A stretch of 64,000 bases of DNA from NCBI GenBank assembly GCA_902702965.1, contig CACRXP010000012.1:656193-720192 (forward strand), given 5' to 3'. The notes below the pieces were generated by a model. That model worked only from the letters and a program-made list of their open reading frames with translations, did not search any database and was not told where the DNA came from. The stretch comes from Spirometra erinaceieuropaei. Its lineage: Eukaryota > Platyhelminthes > Cestoda > Diphyllobothriidea > Diphyllobothriidae. Every line of letters begins with the position of its first letter. Position 1 is the stretch's first letter. Position numbers and translations under genes: made by a program. This document shows positions 1 to 11,651 of the stretch, piece by piece.

Positions 1-283
1 ATTTTTGGAAACGTTTCTTATAAAATAAATTTGAATTTGCAAGGTTATCGAAAATCGATAGTAAAAATGCATGATACTTAAGTAATCATTTTTTGCCGAG
101 CAAGACTTCTACAGGATATTGAAAAGACGTGCATTTGATAGCCGACATGCTGCCGATTCCGAAATATTATAAGAATACGCCTCAAGATTATCAGAATTAC
201 AACTCCACCTAAATAATTCTTCCTAATTTGAAACGCAATTAAGAATTTTGGTGAACATTTCATGAGATCGGTCACTCACTGTA
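1..283 (+). mobile_element. Palindromic DNA element, subfamily 2, right part cut by window edge
   Basis: Ends CATGAGATCGGTCACTCACTGTA, the terminus of the family intact at 13722-14720. Non-autonomous; no transposase. Confidence 0.75.
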
Positions 284-525
284 CTATACTGCGATTTTGC
301 CTGAGCAAAGTAATTAACCATCGAGCGAGCCAAACATTCGAGTTCTCTTCACATCGGAAATCGGCAAAGATGATGAAATCGCGACAACTAATGACTCAAG
401 CACAGACAGACAAGCAATCATCCCATCGATCACGACCCCAACCGATGAACTAGAGTACTGCCGAATATAGTAGGCGTCTGGTTGCCTGGCAACCCACCTA
501 CCTTGTGCCCCCATTACTCTTTCCT

Positions 526-620
526 GCGACTGTTCCTGATTATAAGCTCGAGCGAGAATCTGAAATGACAGGCCAATAAACTTACAGTTCCAGCGATCGC
601 ATCTTCTCCCTCTAAATTGC
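526..620 (+). repeat. Degenerate PLE-terminus/hammerhead-like sequence
   Basis: CTGATTATAAGCTCGAGCGAG...GAATCTGAAATGACAGG followed by TTCCAGCGATCGC matches the order of the 18.9-kb and 46.9-kb termini. The hammerhead core is mutated. Confidence 0.4.
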
Positions 621-1667
621 TTCCTGGAACTTTTGTGCTCGCGTTTGTCAGAAAGTGGAGAATGTGATCATTAAGTATTGAAAACTCAACACTGGATCCG
701 CTTTCCATAAACAGCAACTGTTTTTCCGGCTGGCTGATTTCCAAAACGCCCTATTCCTTACTGGAGGTCCTATTTCATGCGGCTTCCAGGATGAAATGAC
801 CGTCTTCTCTTTAGCTGACCAGGACTACTCGCTTCTTACTTAGCTCGCTTCGTCGTACCAGTCGATATTGCTCCACAGGCAACCGGAACGGTTTAACTTT
901 CGCCCCAGTTGGGTCCCACAGTTACAGGCCCTTCACATTCAGTTAACTCACCAGGACACCTTGGCGGCTTTACATAAACAACAGTATCATCTGCCATCTC
1001 TGCGGTTACTTGGCAAGTTTGAAACTCTGAGGCAGATAAGGGTGGGTCTCATTCAGCAAGCTGAACAGACGTTTCAGTAAAGTGCTGTGGAAATTTAAAA
1101 AATTCCAGCGACTGTCACTACTTATTTGCCGTCAAAAGAAAACAAAATTTTGTGAGTGTAACAGGTATGCTGTAAGTTGGATTAAAAACTGCACCGCGTG
1201 ACGATAAGTGCTAATATCACCGAGCAAAATATGCGACCATTATGCTATCTAACTTAGGCGCCGAAATTGCATTCCAGAGATGCTTGGTCAGTGGAAACGG
1301 AGGCATTTTGTCGGTTAAGTGTTTCACACCAATTACCATTTGTAAAGCCGAGGCAAAATTCTTCAACTAATTTAAATGACTTCTTTAGTGTGCTCCCAGG
1401 CACATAGGAAAACTGTAAGGATCCTGCGATATCAGTGAATATGCATCGAATTTGACTGGATAAGGAAATTTGGGTTATATGTGCTTATGTAGTCCGACCT
1501 AAAGTAAAAAAATTCTAGTCACCTGTAATACGGGACCAGTGGTAATAGAGATTTTGACAGGTGGGGCCGGGGAATGCAAAGGCGACTAGGTCAAGTAATT
1601 GTATGCAAAAGAGGTGCTAATGGGAATACGCGGCTGCACCTTGAATGGTTGGTAAGCAGTTGCCCTA

Positions 1668-1725
1668 ACTCTTAACGCTAACCCCTTAACCTAACCCTTA
1701 GCCTTAACCCCAATGTAGCCCTAAA
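1668..1725 (+). repeat. Short degenerate CCCTAA-type tract
   Basis: Irregular CCCTAAC/CTTAACC units (CCTTAACCTAACCCTTAGCC...). Same character as 21040-21350 and 37495-38230. Confidence 0.5.
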
Positions 1726-2389
1726 ACATCCAACGCGAAAGTCAGAAGACGATGAGCCGAAAGTCAAGAAGGACCACCGACATTTGGCCAAAAAAAGTAG
1801 ACACGGCAACAAAGAAACAAAGCCGCCAACAGAACACATCGTAACGTACAACAACACCATGCCAACTTAATCACACCAATTAAAAATAAATTAGTAGGTC
1901 GACAATATTGTGTTCATCAAGTGCGGCAACATAACCACATCTTGTGGAATTGCCTTACTATTTTTCCATGCCCCGTAAATTAAAATAGGTTTGATGGAAG
2001 ATCCACACACAATATTATTTCTTTTACTCATTTGGTAGCAAATGGCACCCAAGAGTTCATAGCCAACGAAAACGCATCATTCGGTTTTGAAAAGGCTTGT
2101 GGTTATGAGATTTTGAATACTGTAATGAGTCCGTTCATACAACATCGCAGCTGTTTGTGAAGAACGCAACAGGGTCTTGACCGTGCCAATATGAAATTTT
2201 CTTGATAATGTGGAGAAACGTATGATTTTGCGCCCGAAAAGTGTGGGGTATATAAACACAATTGCAAGTTGAGCAAAAATTATTCGAGAATTAAAAATGT
2301 TAGAACCTAATGACACCCATTTTCGGGAAAAAATTTGAATAGAATCTAGTTTTCTACTAACCGATTACAAGCAAGTGTATTTTTACAGA

Positions 2390-2898
2390 CATTTCCTATA
2401 AAATATTTATGAATTTTTAAGGTACTACAATGCCAGTGAGAAAAATCTATGCTGTTCAAGTAGTCATTGTTTTACAACGTGTGTTCTTCTCGCAGGTGGC
2501 CGAAGAAAAAGTTCAATTAAAACAATCAAAATATCTTGAGGTTAAATTGCCCGCAAATTCCTATTTTCAACATCCGAACAGTAGGTGGGCTGACTCATGA
2601 AGTGCTTAAAAGAATGAATATCTATATGCGTGTTTTCTACGAAATATAAGTAAATTTTTAAGGACGTAAAAACCAATGAAAAAAATCATGCTACACAAGT
2701 AGTCATCTTTGCAGAATGTGATTTGTGCATGCAGCCGGAGAGAAGTTCGTTTGAAAGCCGGCATCCTGAGGTAACTGAATTATAAAAAATTTACGCTGCA
2801 TAATGATTAAATTTAAAACCCTAATTAATTAATTTTCTCGAAACAAAATGCACTTCCGAAATTTGGTTGACATTTCATGAGTTAGCCTACCTACTGTA
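2390..2898 (+). mobile_element. Palindromic DNA element fragments, subfamily 1
   Basis: 2390-2550 is a diverged right-half fragment. 2578-2898 is a copy with its left end (CAGTAGGTGGGCTGACTCATG) fused directly to the right half and ending GTTAGCCTACCTACTGTA, so the interior is deleted. A further terminal scrap lies at 2925-2980. Confidence 0.7.
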
Positions 2899-2989
2899 AG
2901 GGATCTTTTCTAATCTAAGACATATTTCAGAATTTCGGTCAACATTTCATTAGATAGACCAAATGCCGCGTGTTTTTGATTCCGTAATG

Positions 2990-3629
2990 TCCACAGCGGG
3001 CTTCAGGGTATATATCAGCCCCATAAAGCCTTAGAGATTCCTTTATTCATGTGTGATTTTTGTCTTTATTTCGGTTCAGCGAGGCAGTAATATTGTCTGC
3101 ATGTTCACCACAGCTTTAGCAAGTACGTTTATCTCACCTTCCAATTTATTCGTTAGAAATCTGTACTTTCAATTCAGTTGCATTTAGATTCCGATAGAAC
3201 GATGGCGGTGATTTTTTGCGCGGTATCAAAGATTACCGCCTTGCTGTCTTTATTAGGGGAGACGGTCAAAATCCTATTGCCCACCTTGAGATTTGTGAAT
3301 ATATATCTTAACCTCGATAGAGATTTGAAACAACCTCCTTTTATGCAAGATATTTGGCCTTGTGTCATCACCAGTGTTGTTTTCCACAAGAGTGACGAGA
3401 AGCTGAGCATTGGACATGAAAGATAACAACTCAATATCTGCAGAATGGGATTGAAATAAGGAGATCTCTGGCCGAAACATTCGTTTCATGTCCCTTGCCG
3501 TTCCTACCAAACTAAGGTTTTGTTCATCCTGAGTAAGCTGCTTTGTCATTTTCAAATTTTACATTTTTCCAGCTGATGGCAACCATTTCGAAATTTGAAA
3601 AAATTGAATTCGGCAAAAGTGCTCTTTCG
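2990..3629. other. No gene recognised
   Basis: Overlapping open frames on both strands at 3174-3555 show no recognisable domain. Confidence 0.45.
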
Positions 3630-4164
3630 ATTATCAATCCTCCCCGGCCAAAACGGATGTGCTGATGAATGGGAAGAAGGAGCTATTTCTCGCACTGTTA
3701 TGTAGGAGAGATCCGGTCAGCGAACTCTTGCAGCGAAGGCTAAAATCTGCTACCGCATGCACAAACCCAGCCGTCAAGATAAAGCATATTTTCTCAAGTA
3801 CTTCGATTCTGGGCCCCGAAATCAAGCATTAGTTACCATTTCAGATTTCCTAAATGTGCTTCTACGCCTTCGGTTGCTCCCATGAGGCGGCTTATTTTGG
3901 TTGAACGAGGAGGCACCTACTCAAACGGATACGAGAGCGACATCCCGCCTGGTCAAAACAGGACATAGAAACGTCTGCTTGCAGAGCTATTACGGCTCAA
4001 TTGGTTGACAGTGGCCATCGGGTAATCGCCGACCAGGCATTTCGAACAATTTATAAGGTGCCAGCGAGACAGTTCAGGCGGACAGTTGCGACGAGAGAGG
4101 CGGTCGAAATACGATTAACCAGCCAAGTCGTTTGGCGTGTGGAAGGTGCTTGTAAAAGCCCTTA
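3630..4164 (+). pseudogene. PLE-A-type fragment: post-RT linker and GIY-YIG domain
   Basis: One frame aligns with PLE-A over about 175 codons: MNGKKELFLALL, VSELLQRRLKSA, KHIFSSTSILGP, MCFYAFGCSHEAAYFG, RRHLLKRIRERHPAWSKQDI, ITAQLVDSGHRV, FRTIYKVP and ATREAVEIRLT. Three in-frame stops (TAG near 3829, TAA near 3851, TGA 3902-3904), no frameshift. Truncated at both ends. Confidence 0.82.
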
Positions 4165-5736
4165 AACTGCTTTGATCCTAGCTGAGCCCTAGAATCTTGT
4201 TCTTTCAGCCAGCCACCTCGAGATATAACGAATGAACACAAGCATAACTCACAGTCTCACTCCTCTCTCCCTCATGTCTTTGACTGAACCATACCGGAAG
4301 CATGGCGGGCTTTTGAATTTGAATCGCCATTTTCTTCTGTTCTCCATTCACATGGGAATTTTCCTACATATTTTTCTGTCTACTGACCTACTTTACTCAT
4401 TATGTACTAACTCTTTACCTTTTTTTGCCCAAACCACAATAATAGGGTTATCTACATGCTAAGATAGCATCGTTTCGAAGGAAGTAAAATGTAATGCGAA
4501 TTCCGCAACTCATTCACCGGCGATACTTCATGATGTTGACAGTTGCAGTTTTCGGCAGTTATCTACAGCTTGTGGTCTGTTTTGCGTACCAATTTGTATC
4601 CACTATGAATGGATGCCTCTTTTCTGAAAATTTTGGAATGCTCCTCTCGAAAAGCATATACATATATACATTTCTTTCTCTCCTAATCGCGAAATATTAG
4701 GACACCCACCACCCACTCCCCATGACCACTGTCGTTTGGATGTCCTTATCTTTCGTTGCCTTGACGTACATTACTGTACAAGCCTGAGGATGAATAGTCG
4801 AAAACGAATTTGACCCCTTTAGTGTTTACATGGGTTTAATCGAAGCAAATTTTTAAATTATTATTTGCATTGAATTTCTAAAGACGGTCAATTCTGTTAT
4901 ACGTGAAATATTATGGAATAAACAAAATTTATAGAATATTACTGTCATAATCGTTGGGGTTTGCGACAAGTTTAATATTTGAGATTTCGGAAATGTCGTA
5001 GTCGTATTATGTCCGATCTTTTTGGAAGTTTCTTTATGGTCAGAGATTGAAATTCGCAGGGTCTTTGATACAAAATTCACCTGCCACCATCTCCTCTGAA
5101 TTCTTCGTGGTCGGCGACCCGGATTCGAAGGTCCCTCGGCAGCTCAATGACCTACCAGTATTTCAATTGATAAAGTCATAATTTTTTCATCGGTATTCGC
5201 AGCGACCTCCATAATAAGCATAACCGCCAGCATTCTGAGAAGAAGAATTTGCGACATGGTCTGCGATTCGTGTTCATAGGCACACTGGTCCGCCATCATC
5301 ATATCTAAAACCTTTCTGCTGCCATTAAACCGTCTTAATTCGCCTTTCTGTAACACATTGTAGGTTGCCAGTGGAGGCCATTTTTTAGTTAATTGATTTC
5401 ACAGAGCGCGAAACGTTGCTCTAACGACCACCATGCACACTGAACCTACCAAGAGAGGACGCTATTTTGAGTTCGAATCTTGCCGCTCCATCCAAATGTA
5501 AGGAGGGATCGCCTTAGATAAATTTAAGAGATCATTCCGAGTATGTCTCGAAAGGAAGAATCTAAAGCTGGGACAAAATTGATCCAGAAGATGACTAACT
5601 GCTAATGGCTATCTAGTAAAACCCCCTTATAATCAAATAAGGACCAAAAGTGACTAACGAAACCGGCGGCCGGTGTCTGACGTCACTTCCAATGATCTTT
5701 GCGCAAATTAGAAAATATTTAATAATAGGAATGAGG
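4165..5736. other. No gene recognised
   Basis: AT-rich with short open frames and no recognised motif. GAGTTCGAATCTTGCCGCTCC near 5470 resembles a tRNA B-box and may be a decayed SINE. Confidence 0.4.
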
Positions 5737-5890
5737 AAGCGAGTTCCAGGAATTAGTTGAAAAGAGTGAAACACGATCGTTGGAACAAGAGCTACATTAG
5801 TCTAATGCTTTGAACCCTTACTTGAATGCATCCACAGACACAGAGTCAGATGAGGGTAGTGGATTGCCTAGACGTTGCATTATTTATGGA
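5737..5890 (-). repeat. Degenerate PLE-terminus/hammerhead-like sequence
   Basis: Shares ACGATCGTTGGAACAAG, a degenerate hammerhead (core CTGTGGA on the minus strand) and GGTAGTGGATTGCCTAGACG with the left end of the 18.86-19.37 kb element. Confidence 0.5.
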
Positions 5891-6189
5891 ATATAATTGT
5901 TGGGCCGCAGCATGCCTCCTTACGTCCCTTGGAATTGGAGCTGCACGCAGACCGGGGGCAACCATGTGGATCCAAATCATGAGGCCGAAGGACCCACTGC
6001 CAGGACAGGAAACATCTTGAGTCTTTTATCGGGTGCCTCACCCGAAGAGAAGGCTTACTGCAGCCGCTTGTTGGGCCGTTTGTATGCCATGTAGCTTGCG
6101 TAAAGCTTGCCTGACCTGTTCCATCTTCTGGGACTTGGGATTTGGGAATTTTCTGGCTGTCGACTGTCCTACTTCGACAGTATGTCTAA

Positions 6190-6300
6190 TTTCGCATAAA
6201 ATTCAATTCTCAGGCAGTTACAAATGCAGGAAAGAGAAGAGAGGTTGGGATGACTATTTCGGCTTTATTGATTGTCCTCAGTCAGTTAGAGCCAACCACA
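6190..6300 (-). repeat. SINE-2 fragment (tRNA-like family), weak
   Basis: GGTTGGGATGACTATTTCGGC resembles the complement of the 3' part of the copies at 7250-7640 (GATGGCCATCCCAGT... context). Confidence 0.35.
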
Positions 6301-6459
6301 GAATTGCGGGGCCTAGTTTTCAAACTCTTTACGCTCAATGACCGCAGGGGTAATATGTCGCACTGATTACTCCCGTTTGACCTACTTACATGTAGGAAAA
6401 GACTGATGAAGACACGGTGCGAAGTATGTCGCGTTACAATGACATTAAACACGGCAGCA

Positions 6460-6550
6460 CTTTTAACTTGTATTAACTGGCCCAAATGTGAAAATTTGGC
6501 GACCTCGACGGAATTCAGATCCACCGCCTTAGAAAGGCCACAGCTTTGGC
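6460..6550 (-). repeat. SINE-1 fragment (tRNA-derived)
   Basis: CCCAAATGTGAAAATTTGGCGACCTCGACGGAATTC is the complement of the SINE-1 tail plus B-box junction seen at 8560-8690. Confidence 0.5.
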
Positions 6551-7249
6551 ACAACTGTCGCTCTAACTAACTGATCTATGGGTAACGCTATTAACGCCAA
6601 TAAATGAAAAGAAAGTTTTATTAAGTTTGCCGTCGTCGTCTGTTTTTGAGTCTCAGAGCAGAACGCCCGACATCTTAAGCGTTGCTAAAATCAGAATAGA
6701 TTGACGCAGGGGTCCCCATGTTACTTTGAATAATCCTCGAATCTGTGCAGACTGAGGTTGGATTACCGTTGGCCGACGATTACAAAAAAGCTGGAACGTA
6801 ACATCCCATGTCAGTATTACGTTCGAGGCTTTAAATCCCTCAGTCTACATCTAACGGCCTGAATTTCAGCCCGAAGTACTAGTCCATACTTTCTGTATGC
6901 TGTTCACCCCATGAGATCTGTTCATAAAGTACCCCCAGTGTTTGATGTCTTCCGTTCAAAGTAGTCAGTGACAGGTCACAAAATAGCACCAAGAAACTGA
7001 CATCTGAATCTAGGATGAACATGCTGTTGATAAAGTTCATGGAACAGTCGTTTGCCCCCATTAATCTTGGAGGTCATCGCTTGAAAATGACAGAAATTTT
7101 TCTGAAAGAAGGCAGACTTCGGCTTAAGGTTTCAAAAGTTATTCTCCCAATGGTAGAGGGGGTGTTCACCGGTCGTTTCTACGGAACTCACTCGTCCCGT
7201 TGTGCCTTACGGGCTCTCTCTCGAGCCCAACCAGATACTGCGCAGTGAT

Positions 7250-7640
7250 GCAAGATATAGCGGAATGGTATTACCGACAAAGACAAGGGTGCTTGGAAGT
7301 CCAACGCCTCTAACTAACAGGTCGCGAGATCGAACTCCAGATGATCCATACTTCGGGGTTGGATAGGACTGTCTGACAAATAGTCATCCCAGTCTCCTTG
7401 ATCTTTGTCGGTTATGTTGCTCTAAGTACACTTTTATTACTAAAGACTCCTGTATACCTTTTACCAATACCCCAAGCGCAGGATTTAGAGGCGATGGACT
7501 TTTAACTAACAGGTTGAAGGACCGAGCCCCAGGTGTTCCACAATTTGAGGTGGTGTGTGATTGGCAGACGACGGCCAAGAAGCCAAAAATGGCCATCCCA
7601 GTTTTTCTTTGTCTTTGTCGGTAATACCATTCTGTCAGTA
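7250..7640 (+). repeat. Two tandem SINE-2 copies (tRNA-like)
   Basis: CTAACTAACAGGTCGCGAGATCGAACTCC...CATCCCAGTCTCCTTGATCTTTGTCGG at 7305-7420 and TTAACTAACAGGTTGAAGGACCGAGCCCC...CATCCCAGTTTTTC at 7500-7620. Each has a B-box-like head and a shared TTTGTCGGTAAT tail. Confidence 0.5.
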
Positions 7641-8284
7641 GTTTTTCCCTCTGAAGTCAACCGCTGACTTAACCCGTGTACTTTATCACACAGACAGCAA
7701 TATGGTAACAACAATTTTATTTAAAACGGCACAGACTGCTCAGCTGCCGGACTCGAATCCAGGCTAAAAACCTGTGATTTTGACCCTGGTCCGCGAAGTC
7801 ATCGAGGCTGGTAGTCAAAAGTCCTGCAGCCTGACCAGTGGACTCTTGACCTGACGATCGCGTACGATTATCACGCCGGTATTTCACATTTATTGCTTAG
7901 CGCACCGCAAACGTTCAGCTACGAAGCAAATGATCATATTCCTACCAACTGCGCTAACAAAAATGCGACACTTCAACATCGATTATGGTTGTACCTGTTC
8001 TTTCCCAAAAGTATTAGTGATTTTTGACCCATACGCTCATGTTCCATATTAAATTAACATCCAGAAATCCGCTACTTTAATAGGGCAAGTAGTGTTTGTA
8101 TATGAATTTTTACAAGTTCGGTCGGGCTCGGGGGAATGTGAACCCCACATTACAGTTGGCCTTGTTGTAAACTTCGAGGGGTACATATTCGCTTGCCCTA
8201 ACTTTAACCTTAGCACAAACCTCACCCCCCTGGAATTGATGGCAAAACCACCTGCAATACGGGGGATCTGTATACCCGTGCATA

Positions 8285-8415
8285 GCCCTCAATAAAACTA
8301 TTGTTCATATTGATCCAACTGCGAAATACTCGACGTCTCGATGGAATTCGAACCTACGACTGCAAGGAAAAGGCTTTAATACAGCTAACGCTTAAGCCAC
8401 CTAAGCTAGGAGGCC
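8285..8415 (-). repeat. SINE-1 (tRNA-derived)
   Basis: Minus strand: GCTTAGGTGGCTTAAGCG head, B-box GGTTCGAATTCC, then GAGTATTTCGCAGTTGGATC tail. Same order as 10031-10150. Confidence 0.7.
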
Positions 8416-8559
8416 CTACCGAAAGACATTTGGTTCAAGTTGTCTGCCTAACTGTAATCCACCAATTCTGATACAGTAAGCTGACTGTTCAAACAGGATT
8501 TCCTAAGTAATCCACCTAAAATTCACCAGATGATTACTATGTTTACGCAATTCATAGAT

Positions 8560-8690
8560 TTTTTGGGGGATTTGGAATAATTCATATTTATCCAAGTGTG
8601 AAAACCTCGGCGCCTCGGTGGAATTCGAACTCACGTCAACAAAAGGAGGCTTTAGTACAGCCAATGCTCTAGCCATCTTCGATAACCCTG
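8560..8690 (-). repeat. SINE-1 (tRNA-derived)
   Basis: Minus strand: GGCTAGAGCATTGGCTGTAC head, AGTTCGAATTCC B-box, CCGAGGTTTTCACACTTGG tail. The block 8440-8530 beside it is repeated at 26750-26850. Confidence 0.7.
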
Positions 8691-8699
8691 CATATTAGT

Positions 8700-9474
8700 C
8701 GTGCGTATGTCTATATTAAAGCCATATTAAACATATATAGAACTATATTAGGTCATAGTAAACAGTCGACCACTACTCCTATAATTTCCCATTAACAAGA
8801 ACAATATGATACATGATTCAATAGTATTTTGACCGTTTTGATTGTGACTTACCATTGAATGCTTCTTACTCCTGATATATATTCATCTTTTCCAGCTCTT
8901 AGTCCAGACAACGATGGTAAGCCTCCTGAAAAATACGTAGGAACTGTGCGACCGCCCCCTTACAGCTGGCCAGATAGACTGACAACCAGCAACTAGAGCA
9001 AACCGAAATTTACCCAACAGGAAAATAATTTCAAGGTCAGGCCGATATCAAAGTTCTTCAATTGCCATGAAGGACATATTATTCATGCCCCCGAAAACTA
9101 CCAAACTGCAAACTTCAATTTTTATATTGTACATATCGTTATTTTTTGAAAATTTTGTTATTATTTTCCCTTAGAACTGAGGTTTTTTTTAACTTAAAAC
9201 AAACTCTCAATTCGCGCTCTTTTGGCTAACCAGACACCCGAAGCAAATGAAGTCAAAGTGCAGTTGAAATTGACGAGTTTGTTTTAGGTTTTTTTCCTGA
9301 GTTCAAAGGGGACTGACAGTGCCCAAGGGGCGCTACAATAAACCTATTCTATTCCATCTGAGCTACGTGACTCCACCGGGAGACGTGAGTTTAATCACTC
9401 CTACGAGGTGGATCATTGAGGAGATCTTGCTTGGGCAGCCAACTTACTGTATCAGATTTGGTTGATTCCAGATC
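8700..9474. other. No gene recognised; possible retroelement 3' tail
   Basis: CTACAATAAACCTATTCTATTCC near 9335 looks like a LINE/SINE 3' tail. Nothing else recognised. Confidence 0.3.
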
Positions 9475-9858
9475 TGTATATCATCTGGAAAACGATTAGC
9501 TATGTTGACGAAGCGCAGAAACTACAAGGAGATGCTAATAAGTTGGGTGCATGGTCCAGCAAGTGACTTCTAGCTTCTAATATATCCAAATGTGTAGTAT
9601 TACGCTTGGGATCTGATCGGAGACGCTTTCCAAAACACCAGTACACCAAAAAATGGGTCTCGCTAAAATAAGCGGACACGCGAAAAGACCTAGGTGTCTG
9701 GACAAGTTCAAAATTGCTGCCCTCCAAGCACTGCAAAAGAGCCGTCCAAAAGACAGTCAGCAGCATTCACTGGATTAGGCGTGCCTTCATAGTCTTTCCT
9801 TCCGAACTCTTTGAGAAGATATTTGGTACGTTCTTCAGACCGCATTTGGAATATGAAT
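9475..9858 (+). pseudogene. CR1 reverse transcriptase fragment, dead
   Basis: One reading frame carries the region after the catalytic FADD of a CR1 RT: LWKTIS-like start, NISKCVVLRLG, DTRKDLGVWTSSKLLPSKHC, IRRAFIVFPSELFEKIFGTF and RPHLEYEC. These align segment by segment with residues about 390-520 of the RT at 33-35 kb. Two in-frame stops (in the WSSK* and SLK* contexts). Truncated at both ends. Confidence 0.78.
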
Positions 9859-10030
9859 GCCAGCAGAGACGCCCTGAATAAAAAAAAGACAGTGATCCCA
9901 TCGAGTAAATCCTTACCCGACATACATCCAATTAATCTAGGGCTGATTACGGTTTCTTCAGGTTTTAAACGTATATTTTTCCGTTCCTCCATTTTCCGTT
10001 TCCCCGGATTAAACTCGCGTCGTCCGGCGG

Positions 10031-10150
10031 GGCCTCGTAGCGCAGGTGGTTAGAGCGTTGGCTGCGCTAAAGCCTTCCCCTTACTGCGTGGGTTCGAATC
10101 CCACCGAGGAGCCGAGTTTTTCACAGTTGGGTCAATATGAATAAATGACA
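10031..10150 (+). repeat. SINE-1 (tRNA-derived), best-preserved copy
   Basis: tRNA-like head 10031-10113 with A-box-like TAGCGCAGGTGG, exact B-box GGTTCGAATCC (10091-10101) and T stem GTGGG/CCCAC. The acceptor stem pairs only 5 of 7, the anticodon arm is degenerate, and the head runs into GAGTTTTTCACAGTTGGGTC, a tail shared by the other copies. So it is a SINE, not a tRNA gene. Confidence 0.75.
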
Positions 10151-10858
10151 ATTATCGAAGTTCCTAAAATCTGAAGGAATTAGGTAAGGAAGAATAAGAA
10201 CTTCCTCTCAACTGGTGATTGCAGAGTTCAAAAAACGGCTAATATATCTCTTGAAATGTTAGACCTGACAAATGCTTTCTCATATTGGCCGTGTTCCAAG
10301 GTTTGAATCCAGAACGATGGTAAAGTAGATTCAGAGTAAAAGTCCCCCGGCTGGAAAGTGGACATTAGCAATTTGGCCGTAACTAGCAGAAGGAAAGGAA
10401 TTTGATTCGAAGAAATCCATGGAAAGATTGAATTATGCGCACATGGGGTTTTAAAAAGAGCAAGACCGACCTTCCCTTTCTGGAGCGCCAGTCAGAGCAT
10501 TTGGTAGAAATGTATTCTACAAGAGGACAATGTGCAGACCTTCTACGGTGTGGTCTGGATTTGGTTCTAGTGCACCTCTCAGCCAGTCAAACGTTAAGGA
10601 TGTGCTTTACAGATGCCTTAGTTGGCAAGATCGCCCTTACATGAAACGGTTCGGAGGCGACTTCGACGCCGCTATTGCCTGCGGGTACTCGCAGGCCTAG
10701 ACAACATTAATCCTCCTAGGTCCGATCTTCCCTTACCTCGAAGGCGTTAAGAAACTGCCGGTACCCCTTGGTGTAGTTTATATTGGCTGGATGAATAAGA
10801 TCGTATCAAAGCCGATGAAAGAATACTATATTTTAGAGTTGCGAAAATTGTAATAGCA
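10151..10858. other. No gene recognised
   Basis: A 69-codon open frame at 10435-10644 has no recognised domain. Confidence 0.4.
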
Positions 10859-11085
10859 GTGATCAGAAGACTAGGTGGCGAGCATACGTAGCTTTCGATA
10901 AATTCTCGTCGGGCCAGTACAATTATATGGGAACGGGGTAGAAGTAAAAACACGTCAGTGATAAGATAAAACGATTAAAGTTCGCCCTAAAACACAGGCC
11001 GAGTGTGGGAATGTGGGGGAGGGGGAAGGGGTTATAGAAGTCACTGTCAGGAGCGGGGTGAGAGCGTAAGGCCGCGGGGAGAGTT
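10859..11085 (-). repeat. PLE 3'-UTR, left arm of inverted repeat
   Basis: Contains GCGAGCATACG, TCGATAAATTCTC and a purine-rich GGGGGAGGGGGAAGG tract. Inverted copy at 11428-11651; same family as 46410-46585. Confidence 0.85.
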
Positions 11086-11427
11086 GCAGCGTTACTCGAC
11101 CTTCGACCACTGTAGGTGTGGAGCCTGAACGCGGTTCCTCTGTGCGCATAAGATTGGTTTTCGCAATCTGATGACGGCCGCCTCTGCTGTCGCCAACAAG
11201 CTCTGTCCCAGTGATTTAGGATAGCTCGATGGGACCTTATAGATCACACGAAACGCTTCATTGGTGTCTACATGATGTCCGGAATCGACGACATGCGCGA
11301 GAATGGCGCTGCTTATGCTCCTAGTTTCGCCTTTTCCCGGCCACGCCGGGAGGTGTTCCCCGTATTCTCTTGGATAAGCGCCGACTCGTGCGACCAATAT
11401 AACCTGCTCCACAGGAGCCAGGCCTAC

Positions 11428-11651
11428 AACTCGCCCCGCGGCCTTACGCTCTCACCCCGCTCCTGACAGTGACTGCTATAACCCCTTCCCCCTCCCCCAC
11501 ATTCCCACACTCGGCTTGTGTTTTAAGGCGAACTTTAATCGATTTATCTTATCACTGACGTGTTTTTACTTCTACCCCGTTCCCATATAATTGTACTGGC
11601 CCGACGAGAATTTATCGAAAGCTGCGTATGCTCGCCATCTCGTCTTCTGAG
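11428..11651 (+). repeat. PLE 3'-UTR, right arm of inverted repeat
   Basis: Reverse complement of 10859-11085 with few differences, ending in CTCGTCTTCTGAG near 11651. Confidence 0.85.

Larger units (their letters stand above)
284..2389. other. No gene recognised
   Basis: Contains the degenerate PLE terminus at 526-620 and the telomere-like tract at 1668-1725. A 70-codon open frame at 868-1080 has no recognisable domain. Nothing else seen. Confidence 0.5.
10859..11651 (-). pseudogene. PLE-A-type GIY-YIG remnant inside inverted 3'-UTR repeats
   Basis: Minus-strand coding remnant 11440-11092: SCGAGYIGRTSRRLSK in one frame, a frameshift near 11365, then EHLPAWPGKGE, SSAILAHVVDSGHHVD, FRVIYKVPSSYPKSLGQSLL and TAEAAVIRLRKPILC. 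The left arm (10859-11085) is the element's own 3' UTR in the same orientation. The right arm (11428-11651) is a second 3' UTR in the opposite orientation. The arms are nearly identical and would form a large hairpin around the coding remnant. Confidence 0.82.

Noticed and set aside
868..1080. Open frame with regular LQ/HQ composition as a host exon
   Set aside because: No recognisable domain, no convincing splice sites, and length expected by chance.
3174..3555. Overlapping open frames on both strands
   Set aside because: Neither translation shows a known motif; opposite-strand overlap is a chance effect.
10031..10113. Possible functional tRNA gene
   Set aside because: Acceptor stem mispairs, anticodon arm degenerate, and the head is fused to a tail shared by other copies; it is a SINE.
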